Assembly: GCF_034424625.1 (NCBI RefSeq)
Contig: NZ_CP139976.1
Span: 620,001-684,000, forward strand
Direction of reading: 5' to 3'
Length of the DNA: 64,000 nucleotides
Source of the DNA: Janthinobacterium lividum
Lineage (GTDB): Bacteria > Pseudomonadota > Gammaproteobacteria > Burkholderiales > Burkholderiaceae_D
Of this stretch, positions 56,590-64,000 are shown one piece after another. Made by a program: the position numbers and the translations under genes. How positions within the stretch are numbered: the first letter of the stretch is position 1; each line of letters opens with the position of its first letter. Below the pieces are notes generated by a model. The model saw only the letters and a list, made by a program, of their open reading frames with translations, did no database searches and was not told the DNA's origin.

Positions 56590-59500
56590 TTGAAAGAGTA
56601 CACAGCAGTTGTCACGCAGCAGATCAAGGAACAGGTTTCCAAAGTCAGGGAAATCTTCCGCGACCATTCCCTCGCACCGGACACCTTCGACGCCGCGCGC
56701 GACGACGCCTTGCCCCTGCGTTCCGAATTATTCAGCGCCATCCAGATGGCCGCCCACGGCAAGCACGTGGCCGCCGGCCATGCGGTAGGTCGGCATCATG
56801 GCCGCGACCGCCTGCTGGCGCGCCTGGCCGACAATGCGGCCCTGATCACGGCTACCGTCAACGAGCTGACGGCCACGGTGAAAAGCGGGCGCCAGGTCAC
56901 GCCCGCCTCGGAATGGCTGCTCGATAATTTTTACCTGATCGAAGAGCAGATCCGCACCACGCGGCGGCATTTGCCGAAGAACTACAGCAAGGAGCTGCCA
57001 CGGCTGACCTCTGGGGCGGATGCTGGCTGTCCGCGCGTGTACAAGATCGCGCTGGAAATCATCTCGCATGGCGATGGCCGCGTCGACCTGGAAAACCTGT
57101 GCCACTTCGTCGAGGCTTACCAGGACGTGGCCACCTTGACCCTGGGCGAGCTGTGGGCCGTGCCCATCATGCTGCGCCTGGCCCTGATCGAAAACCTGCG
57201 CCGCGTCGCCGTACGCGTGGCCGATGACCGCATGCAGCGCGACCTGGCCAATACCTGGGCCGACCAGATGACGGAGATCGCCGAGCGCAATCCCAGCGGC
57301 TTGATACTGCTGGTGGCAGACATGGCACGTTCGAATCCGCCGATGACCAGCGCCTTCGTGGCCGAATTGTCGCGCCGCCTGCAGGGACAGAGTTCCTCGC
57401 TGACCCTGGCGCTATCGTGGCTGACGCACAAGCTGGCCGAGTCGGGCCTCACCATCGAGCAGCAGATCCAGTCCGAGATCGGGCAGCAGGCGGCCGACCA
57501 GGTGTCGATCGCCAACAGCATCGGCAGCCTGCGTTTTCTCGGCACCATGGATTGGCAGGAATTCGTCGAAACCATGAGCGTGGTCGAGCAGACCCTGCGC
57601 CTGGACCCGGCCGGCACATATGGCTTGATGGATTTCGCCACGCGCGACAGCTACCGCCACGCCATCGAGCGCATCGCCAGGCGCAGCGCGCGCAGCGAAG
57701 TGGAGGTGGCCGAGATGGTGGTGCAACTGGCGCACACGCACGGCAACGGCAATGACGCGCGCCGCGGCCACATCGGCTTTTACCTGGTGGGGCGCGGCGT
57801 GCTGGTGCTGGAAAAGCAGGCCGGCGCCAGACTGCCTTTCATCGAGGCGCTGCAGCATACGGCGCGCGCCGCGCCGCTGGCCGTCTACCTGGGCGCGATC
57901 TCGTTCCTGACCCTGGCGACGAGCGCCTTGCTGCTCGAGCGCGCCGTGCGCCATGGCGTGCAGGGCTGGCCCCTGGCGGCGCTGGGCGCGCTGGCGCTGC
58001 TGGGCAGCAGCCAGCTGGCCGTGGCCGTGGTGAACTGGCTGGCGACCCTGATGACGTCGCCGCACCCGCTGCCGCGCATGGATTACCAGGCCGGCATTCC
58101 ATCGGATGCGCGCGGCATGGTCGTGGTGCCGACCCTGATCTACAGCGAGGAAAACGTGGCGGCCCTGTGCGAGGCGCTGGAAGTGCGTTATCTCGCCAAC
58201 CGCGATCCGAATTTGCGCTTTTGCCTGCTGACCGACTTCGTCGACGCGGAAGCGCAAACGATGCCGGGCGACGAAGCCTTGCTGCGCCAGGCGCAGGAGA
58301 CCATCCGTGGCTTGAACGAGAAATACCGCGTGGAGGGCGTGGCGGCCAAGGAAAACGGCGACCCGGCCGACCCGGAACAGCTGGGCCAGGTGGGACCGTT
58401 CCTGCTGCTGCACCGTCCGCGCCTGTGGAATTCGCAGCAGAATGCGTGGATGGGGCAGGAGCGCAAGCGCGGTAAATTGTCCGACCTGCACGCATTTTTG
58501 CGGGGCGGCGCGCGCGACAAATTCTCGCTGGTGGAAGGCGAGTTGCGCGGCCTGCGCACGATCAAATACGTGATCACGCTCGACACGGATACGCAGCTGC
58601 CGCGCGACGCGGCGCGCGAATTCATCGCCACCATGATGCACCCGCTGAACCGTCCCGTGCTGGACGCGGCCGGCACGCGCGTGGTGGCCGGCTACGGCAT
58701 CTTGCAGCCGCGCGTGGCCGTGGCGCTGCCCAGCGCCAACGCCTCGCGCTACGAGCTGCTGTGCGGCGGCGAGCCGGGCATCGACCCCTACACGCGCACC
58801 GTCTCCGACCTGTACCAGGACGTGTTCTATGAAGGCTCTTTCATCGGCAAAGGCATCTATGACCTCGACATGTTCGAGCGCGTGCTGGGCCAGCGCCTGC
58901 CCGACAATAAAATCCTCAGCCACGATTTGCTGGAAGGCTGCTACCTGCGCGCCGGCTTGCTGAGCGACTCGCAGCTGTACGAGGAATATCCGGCCCGCTA
59001 CGACGCCGACGTGAGCCGCCGCCAGCGCTGGATACGCGGCGACTGGCAGCTGATCGGCTGGCTGCTGGGCCGGGTGCCGGGCCGCGCCGGCAAGCGCGAA
59101 CGCAATCCTTTGTCGATGCTGTCGCGCTGGAAGCTGTTCGACAACCTGCGCCGCAGTGTCGTGGCGCCGGCCACCACCTTGTCGCTGCTGCTGGCGTGGG
59201 GCTTCCTGCCGCAGGTGGCATTCTGGAGCGCGGCCGTGCTGGCCATCATCTTCCTGCCGCCCGTGTTTTCGGCCCTGTACGATTTGCTGCGCAAACCGCG
59301 CGACACCCTGTGGCGCCAGCACCTGGCCGCCTTCGAGCGGCGCTGCGGTGTGCAGTTTTCGCACGCCATGCTGACCCTCGTCTTCCTGCCGTATGAAGCG
59401 TGGATCAGCCTGGACGCCATCGTGCGCACCCTGTGGCGCCTGGGCGTGTCGCACAAGCACTTGCTCGACTGGCGCGCTTCGAATCTACATGTATCGTCGG

Positions 59501-62500
59501 GTTCGCAGGCCGACAGCTGGCGCGCCATGTGGTGCTCGCCCGCGCTGGCGCTGGCCGCCTTCGGCGCCTTGCTCTACTGGCGCCCCGAGGCCTTGCCCGC
59601 CGCCGCCGTGGTGCTGCTGCTGTGGCTGGCCGCACCCGCCATCGCCTGGTGGATCAGCCGCCCCATCGAGCGTGCCGTGGCGCGCCTGTCGGCCGAGCAG
59701 GGACGCTTCCTGCATGGCGTGGCGCGCAAGACCTGGGCCTATTTCGATACCTTCGTCGGGCCGGACGACCACTGGCTGCCGCCCGATAACATGCAGGAGC
59801 ATCCGAACCTGGTGGTGGCGCACCGCACCTCGCCGACGAATATCGGCCTGGCGCTGCTGGCCAATTTGACGGCCTACGATTTCGGCTATCTCACCCTGGG
59901 CCAGTTGATCGAGCGCAGCCGCGCCACCCTGCACAGCATGGGTGAGCTGGAACGTTTCCAGGGCCACTTCTATAACTGGTACGACACGCAGACCCTGAAG
60001 GCGCTGCAGCCGATGTACATCTCGACGGTCGACAGCGGCAACCTGGCCGGCCATCTGCTGACCTTGCAGCCGGGACTGGTGGAACTGTATGACGCCCCGA
60101 TCATCGGCGCGCAGGTGGTGCAGGGCATCCGCACGACGGCGCAAGTGCTGCAGGAATTCATCGCCGCCGAAGGCGAGGGCAAGGCCATGCGCGAGAGCAT
60201 GAGCCTGCTGCAGGCGCAGGCCGCGCCCGCCAGCCTGGCCGAATGGCATGCCTATCTCGCCGCCGCGAATGGCGCCGCCGACGCGCTGCTGTCGCTGACC
60301 TTGCAAAGCGAGGATGGCGAGCTGTCCATGTGGAGCGGTGCGCTGGCGCGCCAGTGCCGCGCGGCGCTGGCCGAGTTGCTGCAGCTGGCGCCATGGGCGG
60401 CGCAGGCGGGCGTCGATCCTGCGTGGCTGCGCGTGCCGACCCTGCGCGAACTGGCCAACCTGGAAACGCCGGAAGGCACGCCTTCGGAGCTGGCCGCCTT
60501 GCTGGCGCAGGGCCGCGAACAGGCGGGCCGCCACATGCGCGATATCGCCCACGCGGCGGGCCAGGCGCGCGACTTCGCGCAGATCGAGTACGCGTTCCTG
60601 TACAACCCATCGACAAAACTGCTGGCCATCGGCTATAACGTCAGCGAGCGGCGCCTGGACCCCAGCTACTACGATTTATTGGCTTCCGAAGTGCGCCTGG
60701 CCAGCTTCATCGCCATCGCCCAGGGCCAGCTGCCGCAGGAGCACTGGTTCGCCCTGGGCCGCCAGCTGTGCATGGTGGCCGGCCAGCCCGTGCTGCTGTC
60801 GTGGAGCGGCTCGATGTTCGAGTACCTGATGCCGCTGCTGGTGATGCCGAACTACCCGAATACCCTGCTTGACCAGACCTACCACTCCGTCATCGAGGCG
60901 CAGATCGACTATGGTCGCCAGCGCGACGTGCCATGGGGGATTTCCGAATCCGGCTACAACACGGTCGACGCCAGTTTGAATTATCAATACCGCGCCTTCG
61001 GCGTGCCGGGGCTGGGTTTGAAACGGGGCCTGGCCGACGATCTGGTGGTGGCGCCATATGCCAGCATGATGGGCCTGATGGTCCAGCCGGAAGCGTCTTG
61101 CCAGAACCTGCAGCGCATGCAGGCGGCCGGCTACATGGGCCGTTACGGCTTCTTTGAAGCCATCGATTTCACGACGGCGCGCCTGCCGCGCGGGCAGGGC
61201 AGCGCCATCATCCGCTCCTTCATGGTGCACCACCAGGGCATGGGCTTCCTGGCCCTCAGCTACCTGCTGCACGACCGTCCGATGCAGCGCCGTTTCGAGT
61301 CCGATCCGCTGCTGCAATCGGCCTTGCTGGTGCTGCAGGAGCGTACGCCGCAGGCCGGCGCGTTCTACTCGAACACGGCCGAACTGGCGGTGCTGCGCAG
61401 CGGCGCGCCCGAGCAAGCCATGCCGATGCGCATCCTCACGCAAGCCAACAGCGCCGTGCCGGAAACGCAGCTGCTGTCGAATGGCCGCTACCACGTCATG
61501 GTGAGCAATGCGGGCGGTAGCTACAGCCGCTGGAAAGACCTGTCCGTGACGCGCTGGCGCGAAGACAGCACGCGCGATAACTGGGGCAATTTCTGCTACC
61601 TGCGCGACCTCGACGACGGTGCCGTCTGGTCCACCATGTACCAGCCCACCTTGGCCGAACCGAAGAAATATGAAGTGATCTTTTCCGAGGGGCGGGCGGA
61701 GTTCCGCCGTGCCGACCATGGCCTCGACCTGTACACGGAAATCGTTGTCTCGCCCGAGGACGACATCGAAATCCGCCGCACGCGCATCAGCAATAATTCG
61801 AACCGCCAGCGGCGCATCGAGATCACCAGTTTTGCCGAAGTGGTGATGGCGCCGGCGGCGGCCGATGCGGCCCATCCCGCGTTCAGCAAGCTGTTCGTAC
61901 AGACGGAAATCCTCGCGCATGAAAAAGCGATTTTATGTACGCGCCGGCCCCGCTCCAAGGAAGAGCAGATGCCGTGGCTGCTGCATGTGATGACGGTGCA
62001 CGATATCGAGCGCTACGAAGTATCGTTCGAGACGGACCGCGCGCGCTTCATCGGTCGCGGCAATACGGTGCAACTGCCGCAGGCGCTGCAGGAAAGTGGC
62101 CCGCTCAGTGGCGGCCACGGCTCCGTGCTCGATCCCATCGTGGCCATCCGCTATGTCATCACGCTCGAACCCGACCAGGCCGTCACCGTCGACAGCGTCA
62201 CCGGCATGGTGGAGCAGCGCGACGCGGCACTGCACCTGATCGACAAATACCAGGACCGCCACCTGGCCGACCGCGTGTTCGAACTGGCCTGGACGCACAG
62301 CCAGGTGGTGCTGCGCCAGTTGAATGCCAGCGAAGCGGACGCGCAGCTGTATGCGCGCCTGGCCAATGCCGTGATCTATCCGAATGCGGCCCTGCGCGCC
62401 GAGGCCAGCATCCTGATCAAGAACCAGCGTGGCCAGTCGGGCCTGTGGGCGTATGCCATTTCCGGCGACTTGCCCATCGTGCTGCTGCAGATACGCGACG

Positions 62501-64000
62501 CGGCCAATATCGAACTGGCGCGCCAGATGGTGCAGGCGCATGCCTACTGGCGCCTGAAAGGCCTGATCGTCGACCTGGTGATCTGGTATGAAGAGCAGTC
62601 GGGCTACCGCCAGCTGCTGCACGACCAGATCATGGGCTTGATCGCCTCGGGCATCGACGCGCAGGCGATCGACCGCCCGGGCGGCATCTTCGTGCGCCTG
62701 GCCGAGCAGATCGCCAACGAGGACCGCATCTTGCTGCAATCGGTGGCACGCGCCATCATCAGCGATCTGCGCGGCACTCTGGCCGAGCAGGTCAAGCGTC
62801 CGCCGAGCCCCGTGCTGCGCATGCCGCCGCTGCTGCAGGACCCGGCCCGCGAACATGGCGGCGTGCCGCACCGGGCGCAGGCGCGCGAGCTGATCCTGGA
62901 AAATGGCCTCGGCGGCTTCACACCCGATGGCCGCGAATACGTGATTACCACGGGAGAGGGCAAGCAGACACCGGCGCCGTGGTCGAACGTGCTGGCCAAT
63001 GCGCAATTCGGCACGGTGGTGTCCGAAGCCGGCCAGGCGTATACGTGGAGCGAGAATGCGCATGAATTCCGCCTCACGCCATGGCAGAACGACCCCGTGT
63101 CCGACCTGTCCGGCGAAGCGTTCTATGTGCGTGATGAGCAAACGGGCCAGTTCTGGTCACCCTCGTCCCTGCCCGCGCGCGGCAGCGGCGACTACGTCAC
63201 GCGCCACGGCTTCGGCTACAGCGTGTTTGAACACAGCGAAGGCGGCATCGCCACGGAACTGTGCACCTATGTGGCGCTCGATGCGGCCGTCAAATATTCG
63301 GTCATCAAGGTGCGCAACGACAGCGGCGTGCCGCGCCGCCTGTCCGTCACGGGCTATGTGGAATGGGTGATGGCCGACCTGCGCGCCAAGTCCGGCATGC
63401 ATGTGGCCACGGAGGTCGACACGATCAGCGGCGCCCTGTTTGCGCGCAATAACTACAATACGGAGTTTTCGGGCCGGGTCGGCTTCTTCAATACGGATGC
63501 CAGCATCCGCTCCATCACTTGCGACCGCAATGAATTCATCGGCCGCAATGGCAGTCTGGCGCAGCCGGCCGCCTTGCGCCGCGTGCGCCTGTCCGGCAAG
63601 GCGGGCACGGGACTGGATCCGTGCGCGGCCATCCAGGTCCCGTTTGAATTGCAGCCGGGGCAGGAACGTGAAATCGTCTTCCTGCTCGGCGTGGGCGGGC
63701 GCCGCAATGCCGACGCCAGCACCATGGTGCAGCGCCATGCGGGCAAGGATGCGGCCCGCAGTGCGCTCGACGCGGTGCGCGCGCATTGGGAAAATACCCT
63801 GGGCGCCGTGCGCATCGAAACGCCCGATCCATCGCTGGACGTGATCGCCAATGGCTGGCTGATGTACCAGACCATCGCCTGCCGCCTGTGGGCGCGCAGC
63901 GGCTACTACCAGTCGGGCGGCGCCTACGGTTTCCGCGACCAGCTGCAAGATGCGATGGCGATGATCCACACGGCGCCGCAGCTGCTGCGTAATCACTTGC
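56590..64000 (+). CDS. Cyclic beta-1,2-glucan synthase, NdvB type (3' end beyond window)
   Basis: At least 2470 residues, continuing past the window edge. The start is taken as TTG at 56590 after AGG five bases upstream; GTG at 56545 is possible and no in-frame ATG was found nearby. Domains in order: N-terminal region with A-L-E-I-I-S-H-G-D-G-R-V-D; two membrane helices near 430-495; a GT84 transferase with D665-T-D-T-Q-L-P and Q812-R-W-I-R-G-D-W; further helices near 860-1020; a glucoamylase-like segment with H-H-Q-G-M-G-F near 1545; and GH94 supersandwich/catalytic regions from 1630, with G-F-R-D-Q-L-Q-D-A at the edge. It should make cyclic glucan at the inner membrane for the periplasm. 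Family length near 2850 suggests about 400 residues are missing. Confidence 0.95.
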   Translation, partial: MKEYTAVVTQQIKEQVSKVREIFRDHSLAPDTFDAARDDALPLRSELFSAIQMAAHGKHVAAGHAVGRHHGRDRLLARLADNAALITATVNELTATVKSGRQVTPASEWLLDNFYLIEEQIRTTRRHLPKNYSKELPRLTSGADAGCPRVYKIALEIISHGDGRVDLENLCHFVEAYQDVATLTLGELWAVPIMLRLALIENLRRVAVRVADDRMQRDLANTWADQMTEIAERNPSGLILLVADMARSNPPMTSAFVAELSRRLQGQSSSLTLALSWLTHKLAESGLTIEQQIQSEIGQQAADQVSIANSIGSLRFLGTMDWQEFVETMSVVEQTLRLDPAGTYGLMDFATRDSYRHAIERIARRSARSEVEVAEMVVQLAHTHGNGNDARRGHIGFYLVGRGVLVLEKQAGARLPFIEALQHTARAAPLAVYLGAISFLTLATSALLLERAVRHGVQGWPLAALGALALLGSSQLAVAVVNWLATLMTSPHPLPRMDYQAGIPSDARGMVVVPTLIYSEENVAALCEALEVRYLANRDPNLRFCLLTDFVDAEAQTMPGDEALLRQAQETIRGLNEKYRVEGVAAKENGDPADPEQLGQVGPFLLLHRPRLWNSQQNAWMGQERKRGKLSDLHAFLRGGARDKFSLVEGELRGLRTIKYVITLDTDTQLPRDAAREFIATMMHPLNRPVLDAAGTRVVAGYGILQPRVAVALPSANASRYELLCGGEPGIDPYTRTVSDLYQDVFYEGSFIGKGIYDLDMFERVLGQRLPDNKILSHDLLEGCYLRAGLLSDSQLYEEYPARYDADVSRRQRWIRGDWQLIGWLLGRVPGRAGKRERNPLSMLSRWKLFDNLRRSVVAPATTLSLLLAWGFLPQVAFWSAAVLAIIFLPPVFSALYDLLRKPRDTLWRQHLAAFERRCGVQFSHAMLTLVFLPYEAWISLDAIVRTLWRLGVSHKHLLDWRASNLHVSSGSQADSWRAMWCSPALALAAFGALLYWRPEALPAAAVVLLLWLAAPAIAWWISRPIERAVARLSAEQGRFLHGVARKTWAYFDTFVGPDDHWLPPDNMQEHPNLVVAHRTSPTNIGLALLANLTAYDFGYLTLGQLIERSRATLHSMGELERFQGHFYNWYDTQTLKALQPMYISTVDSGNLAGHLLTLQPGLVELYDAPIIGAQVVQGIRTTAQVLQEFIAAEGEGKAMRESMSLLQAQAAPASLAEWHAYLAAANGAADALLSLTLQSEDGELSMWSGALARQCRAALAELLQLAPWAAQAGVDPAWLRVPTLRELANLETPEGTPSELAALLAQGREQAGRHMRDIAHAAGQARDFAQIEYAFLYNPSTKLLAIGYNVSERRLDPSYYDLLASEVRLASFIAIAQGQLPQEHWFALGRQLCMVAGQPVLLSWSGSMFEYLMPLLVMPNYPNTLLDQTYHSVIEAQIDYGRQRDVPWGISESGYNTVDASLNYQYRAFGVPGLGLKRGLADDLVVAPYASMMGLMVQPEASCQNLQRMQAAGYMGRYGFFEAIDFTTARLPRGQGSAIIRSFMVHHQGMGFLALSYLLHDRPMQRRFESDPLLQSALLVLQERTPQAGAFYSNTAELAVLRSGAPEQAMPMRILTQANSAVPETQLLSNGRYHVMVSNAGGSYSRWKDLSVTRWREDSTRDNWGNFCYLRDLDDGAVWSTMYQPTLAEPKKYEVIFSEGRAEFRRADHGLDLYTEIVVSPEDDIEIRRTRISNNSNRQRRIEITSFAEVVMAPAAADAAHPAFSKLFVQTEILAHEKAILCTRRPRSKEEQMPWLLHVMTVHDIERYEVSFETDRARFIGRGNTVQLPQALQESGPLSGGHGSVLDPIVAIRYVITLEPDQAVTVDSVTGMVEQRDAALHLIDKYQDRHLADRVFELAWTHSQVVLRQLNASEADAQLYARLANAVIYPNAALRAEASILIKNQRGQSGLWAYAISGDLPIVLLQIRDAANIELARQMVQAHAYWRLKGLIVDLVIWYEEQSGYRQLLHDQIMGLIASGIDAQAIDRPGGIFVRLAEQIANEDRILLQSVARAIISDLRGTLAEQVKRPPSPVLRMPPLLQDPAREHGGVPHRAQARELILENGLGGFTPDGREYVITTGEGKQTPAPWSNVLANAQFGTVVSEAGQAYTWSENAHEFRLTPWQNDPVSDLSGEAFYVRDEQTGQFWSPSSLPARGSGDYVTRHGFGYSVFEHSEGGIATELCTYVALDAAVKYSVIKVRNDSGVPRRLSVTGYVEWVMADLRAKSGMHVATEVDTISGALFARNNYNTEFSGRVGFFNTDASIRSITCDRNEFIGRNGSLAQPAALRRVRLSGKAGTGLDPCAAIQVPFELQPGQEREIVFLLGVGGRRNADASTMVQRHAGKDAARSALDAVRAHWENTLGAVRIETPDPSLDVIANGWLMYQTIACRLWARSGYYQSGGAYGFRDQLQDAMAMIHTAPQLLRNHL

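Overview
The window is a 64 kb stretch of a GC-rich chromosome from a betaproteobacterium, most likely an Oxalobacteraceae member close to Janthinobacterium. That placement is inferred from protein style and gene order, not from a database search. The anchor is the tRNA-Tyr/Gly/Thr - tuf - tRNA-Trp - secE - nusG - rplK - rplA - rplJ - rplL - rpoB - rpoC block (29.8-43.9 kb). It is complete, with intact catalytic motifs. No insertion sequence, prophage, integrase or CRISPR array is visible, so this is core chromosome with accessory interludes.

Layout. 0.2-4.8 kb: a TonB-dependent receptor and an exported M14 carboxypeptidase. 5.0-9.8 kb: an ankyrin-repeat protein, an MGDG-synthase-like glycosyltransferase, an exported PTP-like phosphatase and a KefB/C-type cation/proton antiporter whose end lies in a REP-like palindromic repeat. 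9.9-13.2 kb (minus): exported M3 and M20 peptidases. 13.4-15.1 kb: a chemoreceptor. 15.2-21.4 kb: an ABC ATPase plus an ABC-2 permease fused to an M1 aminopeptidase, converging on a LytS/LytTR-type two-component pair. 21.4-23.7 kb (minus): ttcA, folB and a pteridine-reductase-like SDR, translationally coupled at the folB/ttcA junction. 23.7-29.6 kb: a MidA-like methyltransferase, a membrane-anchored J-domain protein, a REC-DUF3369-HD-GYP regulator and a REC-TPR regulator.

After rpoC come a duplicated, degenerate copy of the rpoC 3' end with a second terminator, a gene-poor 0.6 kb, a winged-helix/nucleotidyltransferase-like protein and an HDOD protein. 46.2-50.8 kb (minus) holds a DUF885 protein, an M48 protease overlapping an HPP-CBS membrane protein, and a small DUF3349-like protein. 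50.9-56.2 kb holds an exported thioredoxin-like protein, a second chemoreceptor, an Lrp/AsnC regulator and a divergent cysteine desulfurase fused to a degenerate metallo-beta-lactamase-like segment and a rhodanese domain. The last 7.4 kb is a cyclic beta-1,2-glucan synthase (NdvB type) running off the right edge.

Functional themes. Six peptidase-like genes (M14, M3, M20, M1 fusion, DUF885, M48), a TonB receptor and two chemoreceptors suggest a peptide-scavenging, environmentally responsive organism. Both chemoreceptors end in the same W-E-E-F tail, consistent with tethering of adaptation enzymes. The most unusual items are the rpoC-tail duplication, the long rplL-rpoB hairpin, the three-part desulfurase fusion, the repeat that supplies a stop codon, and a probably leaderless regulator gene. 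No clear previously undescribed multi-gene system was found.
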